Source of the DNA: RI-153 sp963752935
GTDB taxonomy: Bacteria; Chloroflexota; Anaerolineae; Caldilineales; Caldilineaceae
Assembly: GCA_963752935.1 (NCBI GenBank)
Contig: CAVWAL010000023.1
Span: 496,001-560,000, forward strand
Direction: 5' to 3'
DNA length: 64,000 nt
The notes under the pieces were generated by a model. That model ran no database searches. It was not told where the DNA came from and saw nothing but the letters and a program-made list of their open reading frames with translations. The position numbers and the translations under genes were made by a program. How positions within the stretch are numbered: the first letter of the stretch is position 1; each line of letters begins with the position of its first letter. Shown here piece by piece: positions 38,613 to 46,272 of the stretch.

Positions 38613-39914
38613 ATGACTGTTTCGACTGCGGATGCTAGCCAGACTACTGACGGCAAACGCAAGACCGGCCTGAACCGCTGGGACTCGCCGTGGCTGAATG
38701 CCAAATTCCTGACAGGTCTATCCCTGATCATGGTGGTGGTGCTGATGGGGCTGTTAGGACCGTTCCTGTGGGACACAACGCTCGCCCGCGTAGCCTCGTC
38801 CCCACTGAATTTACCACCCCCGTGGGCAGGATACAACATTCTGGCCCTTCAAGCGCCGACGGCGGCTGCGCCCCAAGTGGTAGCGACGACAAGCAGTTCG
38901 GCATCCTCTGCACCGACTTCCGCCGCCGTCAGTTCTGGTGGGAGTTCCCTGACAGGCGGCAATCCATTGGCGGCTGCCACACCTGCAACCGGTGGCGGTT
39001 CCATGACAGGCGGCAATCCTCTGGCGGCGGCTACACCCGCAACCGGTGGCGGTTCCATGACAGGTGGCAATCCTCTGGCGGCTACCCCAGCAACAAGCGG
39101 TGGTGACACCCCGGCACAACAGACAGATCCGACCCAGCCAACCCCGCGTCCGCGAGCGACGGCGCCGGTGGTTGCCGGGCCGACGACTGACAATGCCTAC
39201 GGGTTTGGCGTGCCCACATGGGATCATCCGCTCGGTACGGAGAGCAACGGCCGCGATATGCTGGCCGTCCTCATTGTGGGCGCTCCCCGTTCTCTGCGCA
39301 TTGGTTTCATCGCCGCGGGTATCGGTATGTTGGTGGGCATTTTATTGGGCTTCACCGCCGGTTTTCTGGGCGGCTGGGTAGACAACGTTATCCGCACGCT
39401 GGCCGACTCGGTGATCACCATTCCATCTCTGGCTGTGCTCATCGTCATCTCGGCCTACGTCCGCACCATGAGCGTGGACAATATGGCTCTACTGTTGGCC
39501 ATATTTGCCTGGCCGGGCCCAACCCGCTTTATGCGTGCTCAAGTGTTGACCATGCGCGAGCGCGGTTATGTGCAGATGGCTCGTCTATCCGGTGCATCGA
39601 CGTTCGACATTATGTTCAAAGAGATGATGCCTAATCTGTTACCCTATATCGCTGCCAGTTTCACCGGCAACGTTTCGGGTGCGATCCTGGCGGCGACGGG
39701 TCTGGAAGCGCTGGGGCTGGGGCCGACACGTATCCCCACGCTGGGTATGACGATCTTCTATGCGATTCGGGCGGCGGCGATCTTGCGCGGCATGTGGTGG
39801 TGGTGGGGATTGCCCATCGCCCTGCTCGTCGTCATCTTTACGGGCCTCTTCTTGATGACCGTTGGCCTGGATGAAATTGCCAATCCCCGCCTGAGAGGAG
39901 TGCAAGCGCAATGA
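38613..39914 (+). CDS. ABC transporter permease, DppC type, with a long low-complexity insertion
   Basis: The 433-residue protein is longer than usual for the family (about 300). A first helix (LTGLSLIMVVVLMGLLGPFLW, residues 31-51) is followed by about 150 residues rich in Thr, Ala, Pro and Gly before the normal DppC core resumes at HPLGTESNGRDMLAVLIVGA (residue 205). The insertion contains three near-identical copies of MTGGNPLAAATPATGGG (DNA about 38941-39090). By topology it sits outside the cytoplasmic membrane. The core has five helices and the EAA loop EMMPNLLPYIAASF. It overlaps the next gene by four bases (ATGA). Confidence 0.9.
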   Translation: MTVSTADASQTTDGKRKTGLNRWDSPWLNAKFLTGLSLIMVVVLMGLLGPFLWDTTLARVASSPLNLPPPWAGYNILALQAPTAAAPQVVATTSSSASSAPTSAAVSSGGSSLTGGNPLAAATPATGGGSMTGGNPLAAATPATGGGSMTGGNPLAATPATSGGDTPAQQTDPTQPTPRPRATAPVVAGPTTDNAYGFGVPTWDHPLGTESNGRDMLAVLIVGAPRSLRIGFIAAGIGMLVGILLGFTAGFLGGWVDNVIRTLADSVITIPSLAVLIVISAYVRTMSVDNMALLLAIFAWPGPTRFMRAQVLTMRERGYVQMARLSGASTFDIMFKEMMPNLLPYIAASFTGNVSGAILAATGLEALGLGPTRIPTLGMTIFYAIRAAAILRGMWWWWGLPIALLVVIFTGLFLMTVGLDEIANPRLRGVQAQ

Positions 39915-40924
39915 CCGTTTCGGTAAATCATATCGTGGAAGAAAACAACAAGCCGGGCAAAGATCGCAAGGTTGTGCTCGAGATCAACAATTTAAAGGTC
40001 TATTACGCTACCCCCACCGGCGATGTGCGCGCCGTAGACAATGTAAGCTTCAAAGTCTACCAGGGTGAAATCGTGGGTCTGGTCGGTGAATCCGGCTGCG
40101 GCAAGACGACTACCGCCATGGCGATCTTGCGGTTGGTGCAGCCGCCGGGGCGCATCGTCGGCGGCGAGATCCTGTTGGATGGCATCAATCTGGCCACATT
40201 GCAGGGCGCCGATCTGCGCTCGGTGCGTTGGGATCGGCTGGCGTTGATCCCGCAAGGCGCCATGAACTCGCTCAATCCTGTCATGCGCATCAACAAACAG
40301 ATCGCCGACGCCATCGAGACACATGCAGGGCGGATGCCGGCACAAGAGATGAAGACGCGTATCATCGGGCTGTTGGCCACTGTAGGCTTGCCCAGCCGTG
40401 TCTATAACATGTTCCCACACGAGTTGAGCGGCGGCATGAAGCAGCGAGCCTGTATCGCCATGGCGATTGCGCTCAACCCCAGCCTCGTCATCGCCGACGA
40501 GCCAACCAGCGCGCTGGACGTGGTGGTGCAGCGCGTGGTGGGCGAAACCCTGCTCGACGTCAAGGAACGTTTGGGCGTGTCGATGATCATCATCGGCCAC
40601 GATATGGGGCTGATGGCCCAATTGGTCGACCGCCTGGCGGTGATGTACGCCGGTCGCATGGTCGAAATTTCACCGGTGGGCACCGTCTTTGAGGAGCCAT
40701 TGCACCCGTACACGCAACTGCTGATCGAGTCCATCCCCTCGATCAAAGAACGCAAACCGCTCAAGCTGACCGAAGGGATCACCCACGATCTGCGCAACCC
40801 ACCGCCCGGCTGTATCTTTCAATTGCGCTGCCCCCATGTCCACGAAAAGTGTCTCTCGGTCGATCCACCGCTGGCGGAAGTACGGCCCAATCATCACGTA
40901 GCGTGTCACCTCTACTATGAATAA
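39911..40924 (+). CDS. ABC transporter ATP-binding protein, DppD type
   Basis: The 337-residue ATPase has Walker A GESGCGKTTTA, Q-loop in LIPQGAMNSLNPV, signature LSGGMKQRACIAMA and Walker B LVIADEPTSALD. The C-terminal oligopeptide-transporter extension HPYTQLLIESIP ... PPPGCIFQLRCPH carries the Cys residues that bind an Fe-S cluster in some DppD proteins. Its start overlaps the permease stop as ATGA, and its end overlaps the next ATPase gene by eight bases, so the three are translationally coupled. Confidence 0.93.
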   Translation: MTVSVNHIVEENNKPGKDRKVVLEINNLKVYYATPTGDVRAVDNVSFKVYQGEIVGLVGESGCGKTTTAMAILRLVQPPGRIVGGEILLDGINLATLQGADLRSVRWDRLALIPQGAMNSLNPVMRINKQIADAIETHAGRMPAQEMKTRIIGLLATVGLPSRVYNMFPHELSGGMKQRACIAMAIALNPSLVIADEPTSALDVVVQRVVGETLLDVKERLGVSMIIIGHDMGLMAQLVDRLAVMYAGRMVEISPVGTVFEEPLHPYTQLLIESIPSIKERKPLKLTEGITHDLRNPPPGCIFQLRCPHVHEKCLSVDPPLAEVRPNHHVACHLYYE

Positions 40925-41972
40925 CAGTCAGGATCTTTTAATGACGCAACCACTACTTGAGATCAAGAACGCCACCAAGATCTACGGTGGCGGATTCATG
41001 AAAACCAGCCCGGTGACGGTGGCGCTGCAAGATTTTAACATGTCCATCGAGAACAAACCTGCCACGATTACGACGATTGCCGGCGAAAGCGGCAGCGGCA
41101 AGACGACGCTGGCCAATCTGGTGTTAGGATTTATCACCTTGACATCCGGGCAGATCTATTACAAGGGGGCCGATGTCGCGCAGATGGATCGCAGCCAGAT
41201 CATGGAGTATCGGCGCGAGGTGCAGGCCGTCTTTCAAGATCCATATGCCGTTTACAATCCTTTTTACCGCGTCAAACACATCTTCGATCTGGTTGTCAAC
41301 AACTTCAAGATGGCGAGTACGAAAAGCGATGCGCGTGCGTTGATCGAAGACGCGCTCAATGTGGTGGGGATGCGTGGCGAAGAAGTGCTGGAAAAGTACC
41401 CACACCAATTGAGCGGTGGACAGCGTCAGCGCATGATGGTGGCGCGCGCCTATCTGCTCAAACCGCGCCTGATTGTGGCCGATGAACCGGTCTCAATGGT
41501 GGATGCCTCGCTGCGCGCCATGATCCTCGACATCATGCTGCGGCTGCGCGACGAGCACAACATCTCTTTCCTCTACATCACCCATGATCTCAGCACGGCC
41601 TATCAGATCGGGGATCGCATCTATCTGCTCTATCAGGGATCAACCGCCGAGCGCGGCGATACGATGCAGGTGATCGAGAATCCCAAACACCCGTACGTGC
41701 AACTGTTGATCAATTCGATCCCTGTGCCCGACCCCAAGATACGCTGGGGTGGAGGCAGCGACGCGACCAGCGCCGACGACGAACAGATGCGCGTCGACGT
41801 CAAGAGTGGCTGCCGTTTCTATCCACGCTGCCCTCTCCACATGGATCGCTGTCTCCAATCCATGCCGCCGCTCTATGAGGTCGGCTCAAAACGTCACGAA
41901 GCAGCTTGTTTCCTCTACGACGAAAACCCGGTTGCGGTCAAAGGCGACGCCCGCCAGGTCGCCGCTGACTGA
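40917..41972 (+). CDS. ABC transporter ATP-binding protein, DppF type
   Basis: The 351-residue partner ATPase has Walker A GESGSGKTTLANL, LSGGQRQRMMVARA, LIVADEPVSMVDASLRA and the same C-terminal extension with CRFYPRCPLHMDRC. The residue after Walker B is Val rather than Thr in DEPVSMVD, which is common in DppF. ATG at 40917 overlaps the previous gene; ATG at 40941, preceded by AGGA, is an alternative. Last gene of the transporter operon; an 800-base gap with repeats follows. Confidence 0.93.
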   Translation: MNNSQDLLMTQPLLEIKNATKIYGGGFMKTSPVTVALQDFNMSIENKPATITTIAGESGSGKTTLANLVLGFITLTSGQIYYKGADVAQMDRSQIMEYRREVQAVFQDPYAVYNPFYRVKHIFDLVVNNFKMASTKSDARALIEDALNVVGMRGEEVLEKYPHQLSGGQRQRMMVARAYLLKPRLIVADEPVSMVDASLRAMILDIMLRLRDEHNISFLYITHDLSTAYQIGDRIYLLYQGSTAERGDTMQVIENPKHPYVQLLINSIPVPDPKIRWGGGSDATSADDEQMRVDVKSGCRFYPRCPLHMDRCLQSMPPLYEVGSKRHEAACFLYDENPVAVKGDARQVAAD

Positions 41973-42781
41973 CCTGAAACAGCCCATTTTCATTGTTCGT
42001 TGTGCCCCGTATGGGCATGAACACTCAAGTGAAGCACCTTTGAAAACCGAAGTTTCGGACCCCTCCCCAGCCCTCCGCCGCAAGCGGAGAGGGAGCCGTT
42101 GGCGCGTACACGATGTGATGCTGGATTTAGGTGGGTATGAACAGCGGATTCGTTTTGACCCTTGGTACGGGCACGAGGGGGATGGGGGCTGAACGTCTCG
42201 CCCATCGTCGCAGAACTACCGTCACCATGCCGTCCCTCATGCCCGGAGACAACCGGCCCAATATCACGAAGCAGTATCCCGGCCGTAGAACCCAGATCGG
42301 CGACAGTCCTCCCCACGCCCGCTGTCCTCAGCGCCCGCTGTCCTCAGCGGCTTGTGCCTTATCTTTACGCATACGTTGGGAATGGACAGCGGATTCGTTT
42401 TGACCCGATTGGTACGGGCACGAGGGGGATGGGGGCGACGTCTCGCCCATTGTCGCAGATCTCCGTCCCATCCCCCTCATGCCCCGACAACCGGCCCAAT
42501 ATCACGAAGCAGTATCCCGGCCGTAGAACCCAGATCGGCGACAGTCCTCCACGCCCGCTGCTTTCAGCGCCCGTACCCACCATTTCATGCTTGACCCTAC
42601 ACGACACGTCGGTCATTCCTCCACACCGCTGACGAACTTTCCCTCACGCTCGAATCAAACTTTCCCTGATACCTTTCAGCCTGAATCGCACGTACACTGT
42701 CTCCAGCACCTTCGAGAAGCTTTCCGGAGTAGAGACGTAGCTGGCGATGGACGTTGTCCATGTCGAAAGGTGGGTAGGGGT
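41973..42781. other. Intergenic region with repeats, no gene
   Basis: About 800 bases lie between the transporter and the oxidoreductase operon. No open frame has family features. The region holds two copies of a repeat of about 200 bases (separate entry), a hairpin-prone CCGCCGCAAGCGG stretch near 42077-42090, and the ribosome-binding site AAAGGTGGG of the pseudo-receiver gene. Confidence 0.7.
42138..42573. repeat. Direct repeat, two ~200-base copies
   Basis: Copy 1 is about 42138-42340 and copy 2 about 42383-42573, offset 245 bases. They share an exact block of about 64 bases (42249-42312 and 42487-42550) and the start ACAGCGGATTCGTTTTGACC. Copy 2 also contains near-perfect inverted arms (42416-42433 and 42467-42484, GGGCACGAGGGGGATGGG), more degenerate in copy 1. 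Confidence 0.85.
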
Positions 42782-43222
42782 ATGGTGATTCGACTCTTAT
42801 TGGCAATTCCGCAGAGTGCCGAACTGGCGCTCGTCCACTCGATCCTCGATTCTGCCCTCGATCTGACTTGCCTGGATGTGGGCACCGACGAGGCCAGGCA
42901 TGTAGGCGATCTGCTCTCTATCGTTGCCGAAGAGCGCCATGACGTTGTGGTGCTGGATTGGGACATGGCCGAAGCGGAGACGCCCGACCTGGTTCGCTCG
43001 ATGCTGGGCGTCAACCCCTCTCTGCGCGTCGTTGTCCTCCTCCCCCTAAGCTACCGTCAGTATCGCCAATTGGTGTGGGAGGCCGGTGCCTGCAACGGCA
43101 TCCCACGTGAGCACATGGATCAGGAATGGCTTTCAACCGTGCTCTGTTTGATGCACCGCTCAATGGAGCGCGAAAGTCGCATCCTGTCCGCCTGCAAAAA
43201 GGATGAATCTGTGTATGGCTAG
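42782..43222 (+). CDS. Stand-alone receiver-like (pseudo-receiver) protein
   Basis: The 146-residue protein is a single response-regulator-like domain: IRLLLAIPQSAELALVHSIL at the start, VVVLDWDMAEAET around the phospho-acceptor position, then RVVVLLPLS. The usual N-terminal acidic pair and the later conserved Lys are not evident, and no output domain follows, so it is probably a pseudo-receiver used for protein contact. ATG at 42782 follows AAAGGTGGG. It overlaps the start of the molybdopterin oxidoreductase gene by up to 20 bases and is the first gene of that operon; a role in regulating or maturing the enzyme is only inference. Confidence 0.65.
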   Translation: MVIRLLLAIPQSAELALVHSILDSALDLTCLDVGTDEARHVGDLLSIVAEERHDVVVLDWDMAEAETPDLVRSMLGVNPSLRVVVLLPLSYRQYRQLVWEAGACNGIPREHMDQEWLSTVLCLMHRSMERESRILSACKKDESVYG

Positions 43223-45503
43223 AGTCAATCTTCAGATTACCCGCCGCAAGTTCTTACAGGCCGGTGCCATGAGCGCAGGAGGGTTGCTGCTCTCGACGCG
43301 TATGACACTCGCCAACAAGCTGGAACAATCGGGCATCCCCGTGCCCTGGTTCCTGCAAGGTGAAATCAAGACGACCTACAACTACTGTGACATGTGCCCC
43401 TGGCGCTGCGGCGTTGTGGTACAGAGCCAGAACGGCATCGTCAAAAAGATCGACGGCAACCCCAATGATCCCAAGAGTCGCGGACTGCTCTGTGCACGTG
43501 GACAGGCCGGCCCGTCGTTTATGTACGATCCGGATCGGCTGCGCTCACCCATGATCCGCACGGGTGAGCGGGGCGAAGGCAAATTCCGCGAGGTCACCTG
43601 GGAAGAGGCGCTCGATTACACCGCCGAAAAGTTGCAGGCGCTGACCGATACATACGGCCAGGAATCGCTGGCCGTGCTTGGGCACACATCGGGTGATTTT
43701 TGGTTTACCGATTACTTTGCCCAGGCCTTTGGCACTCCGAACGCGGCCAAACCGTCGTCGTCACTGTGCACCAGCCCGCGCGAAGAGGCGGCGCTGCTCA
43801 CCTTTGGCCTGGCCATCGGCAACCATGAACCGGTCGACTGGGAATTCACCGAGTGTGTCGTCCTCTTGGGGACACACATTGGCGAGGATGCTCGCAACAC
43901 CATGATGCAGGACTTCGCCAATGCTCGCGCCCGCGGCGCCAAAGTGATCGTGGTCGATCCGCGCTTTTCCAGTGTGGCAAGCAAAGCGGACTATTGGCTG
44001 CCCATCAAACCGGGCACAGATACGGCGCTGCTGCTGGCGTGGATGAACGTGCTCATCAACGAGGAACGGTACGATCAGCCCTACGTGGCCGAGTGGACGG
44101 TAGGCTTCGACGAACTCAAGAGCCACGTCCAGGAATTCACACCCGAATGGGCCGCCGAGATCACCGACCTATCCGTGGCGCAGATCGTGGAGACCGCCCA
44201 TTTGATGGCCGACAAGCTGCCCCGTTCCGTGATTGTGCCGGGGCGCCATGTAGCCTGGTATGGCAACGATAGCCAGCGCATGCGTGCGGTGTACATTGTC
44301 AACGCGCTCTTGGGATCGATCGGCACAGAAGGTGGCCTTTACCTGAACAAGTCCCCGTACATCGAAGCCTATCCGCACCCGCCCTTCACGGTGCAGGGCA
44401 GTTCGGGCGGCTGTTCGGCCACCCCCGGCGAGGAAAGTGACACCCTGCCGCTTGGCCCAACCGGCAAGGCGCGCGCAGACGGCGTGCGCAAGAAGTTCAT
44501 GCGGGGGCCGACGGCGGTGCAGGAATTGATCGAACCGATGGTGACGGGTGAGCCCTATCCGATCAAAGGCTTGATCGCCTATGGCATCAACCTCTTCCAT
44601 ACCATCCCCAACGGGCCGCGCACGCAGCAAGCGCTCAAGAATCTCGATTTCTTCCTGGCGGTGGATGTGTTGCCCATGGAGCATGTGGCCTGGGCCGATG
44701 TGGTCTTCCCTGAAGCTACCTACCTGGAACGCTACGACGAACTGTGGACGTGCGGCCACAAGACGCCCTACATCGGTCTGCGCGAACCTGCTGTCGACCC
44801 GCTCTACGATACCAGGCCCGCCTGGTGGATGGTACGCGAACTCGGCATGCGTCTGGGCCTGGAGCAGTACTTCCGCTGGGAGACGGCGCAGGAATACCTG
44901 GACGCCCGACTGTTGTCGATTGGCTCAAACGTCGAGAAACTGCATGAAGCCGGCGGGGTTATGGTGCAGAAGGGCAAAGCCTATATCGCCGATTTCAAGG
45001 GCGATTCTCCCTTCCACACGCCCTCAGAGAAGATCGAACTCTACTCTGAAGCGATGGCGATGGCCGGACACGATCCCATGCCCGTCTACGAAGAAACCGA
45101 AGCGCCGCCCGACGGCTACTTCCGCATGTTGTATGGCCGCCATCCTTTGCACACCTTCGCAAAGACGCAGAACACACCGGTGCTACACGAACTCTACCCA
45201 GAGAACGAAGTCTGGGTCAACCAGGATAAAGCCGCTGAAGACGGGCTGAGCAATGGTGACTACGTCTGGCTCGAAAACCAGGACGGCGTGCGCAGCGGCC
45301 CCATCAAGGTGAAGGCCACCCAACGCATCCGTGGCGATGCCGTCTATCTCGTCCACGGATTCGGACACAACGCACCTGGGCTGAGCAAAGCGCATGCTGT
45401 GGGCGCAAGCGATGCGGCGTTGGCAACCAGATATAAACTCGATCCGATTGCCGGCAGCGCGGGCATGCGTGTCAACTTCGTACGTCTGGTCAAGGAGGCC
45501 TGA
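43203..45503 (+). CDS. Tat-exported molybdopterin oxidoreductase (PsrA/PhsA-like)
   Basis: The 766-residue catalytic subunit has a twin-arginine signal, ITRRKFLQAGAMSAGGLLL, an N-terminal 4Fe-4S site CDMCPWRC ... LLCARG, and the molybdopterin-binding domains (VVLLGTHIGEDARN, VDPRFS, AYGINLFHTIPNG) and the C-terminal domain (VWVNQ-type EVWVNQDKAAEDGLSNGDYVWLEN). The family reduces polysulfide, thiosulfate or tetrathionate outside the membrane. The neighbours, an Fe-S subunit and a rhodanese lipoprotein, favour a sulfur substrate; the direction of reaction is not known. The start is ATG 43203 or 43215. It ends one base before the next gene. Confidence 0.88.
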   Translation: MNLCMARVNLQITRRKFLQAGAMSAGGLLLSTRMTLANKLEQSGIPVPWFLQGEIKTTYNYCDMCPWRCGVVVQSQNGIVKKIDGNPNDPKSRGLLCARGQAGPSFMYDPDRLRSPMIRTGERGEGKFREVTWEEALDYTAEKLQALTDTYGQESLAVLGHTSGDFWFTDYFAQAFGTPNAAKPSSSLCTSPREEAALLTFGLAIGNHEPVDWEFTECVVLLGTHIGEDARNTMMQDFANARARGAKVIVVDPRFSSVASKADYWLPIKPGTDTALLLAWMNVLINEERYDQPYVAEWTVGFDELKSHVQEFTPEWAAEITDLSVAQIVETAHLMADKLPRSVIVPGRHVAWYGNDSQRMRAVYIVNALLGSIGTEGGLYLNKSPYIEAYPHPPFTVQGSSGGCSATPGEESDTLPLGPTGKARADGVRKKFMRGPTAVQELIEPMVTGEPYPIKGLIAYGINLFHTIPNGPRTQQALKNLDFFLAVDVLPMEHVAWADVVFPEATYLERYDELWTCGHKTPYIGLREPAVDPLYDTRPAWWMVRELGMRLGLEQYFRWETAQEYLDARLLSIGSNVEKLHEAGGVMVQKGKAYIADFKGDSPFHTPSEKIELYSEAMAMAGHDPMPVYEETEAPPDGYFRMLYGRHPLHTFAKTQNTPVLHELYPENEVWVNQDKAAEDGLSNGDYVWLENQDGVRSGPIKVKATQRIRGDAVYLVHGFGHNAPGLSKAHAVGASDAALATRYKLDPIAGSAGMRVNFVRLVKEA

Positions 45504-45504
45504 T

Positions 45505-46272
45505 ATGGAACCACGATATGGAATTCTCATCGACCTGACCCGTTGTATCGGCTGTCAAGCCTGTGTGGTTGCCTGTAAGGCCGGAAATGAACTGGCCGCC
45601 GGGCAGGCATACATTGACATTCAAGAGAAGTTCCACGGGCAGTTTCCTGTGCTGAGTGGCGCCTTCCTCACCCACCGATGCTATCACTGCGGTGACGCCG
45701 CCTGCGTCGCCGTCTGCCCCAGCGGCGCACTCTATAAAAAGTATCGCCTCACCGCGGTAGACGTTGAAAAGTGCATTGCCTGTGAACGCTGCGTCAGCGC
45801 CTGCCCCTACGGTGTGCCACAAATGGTCGATGATCATGTCTCCAAGTGCACCGGCTGCATGGACTTGATCGAATCGGGGGGTGAGCCCTGGTGCGTGCAG
45901 ACCTGCCCCAGCGGCGCACTCACCTTTGGCAGTCGCCGCACATTGATCAACGACGCCCTGGACAAGATCGAGTCGATCCAGGCGCAGTTCCCCAAGGCGC
46001 AGATCTACGGCAAGACCGAGGCCGGCGGCTTGAGCGTCTTCCTGATTCTGCCCGACGACCCCGCCGCCCTTGGCCTGCCCAGCAGTGAGGAAATCGAAGA
46101 AAATCGCAGCAAACTTCGCACGGCCGCCCAGTCGGCCGATGTTAAGAAATCAAGCCTGGGCACCCTTGCCCTTACGCTAGGATTCACCGGTCTCGCTGCC
46201 CTGTTCAATCGGCGGCAACAGGTGAATCAACATGAATACCAAACTATCACACCTCTGCAAGGAGACGATTGA
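45505..46272 (+). CDS. 4Fe-4S ferredoxin subunit (PsrB/PhsB-like) with C-terminal membrane helix
   Basis: The 255-residue electron-transfer subunit contains four Cys clusters: CIGCQACVVACK near residue 12, CYHCGDAACVAVCP, CIACERCVSACPYG and CTGCMDL ... CVQTCPSG. These are enough for four 4Fe-4S centres, as in PsrB and related proteins. Unusually, the C-terminus ends in a likely transmembrane helix (SLGTLALTLGFTGLAALF) followed by NRRQQ and a short tail. No NrfD/PsrC membrane subunit gene is seen, so this helix may anchor the complex. ATG at 45505 follows AAGGAGG; its TGA overlaps the ATG of the rhodanese gene. Confidence 0.9.
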   Translation: MEPRYGILIDLTRCIGCQACVVACKAGNELAAGQAYIDIQEKFHGQFPVLSGAFLTHRCYHCGDAACVAVCPSGALYKKYRLTAVDVEKCIACERCVSACPYGVPQMVDDHVSKCTGCMDLIESGGEPWCVQTCPSGALTFGSRRTLINDALDKIESIQAQFPKAQIYGKTEAGGLSVFLILPDDPAALGLPSSEEIEENRSKLRTAAQSADVKKSSLGTLALTLGFTGLAALFNRRQQVNQHEYQTITPLQGDD

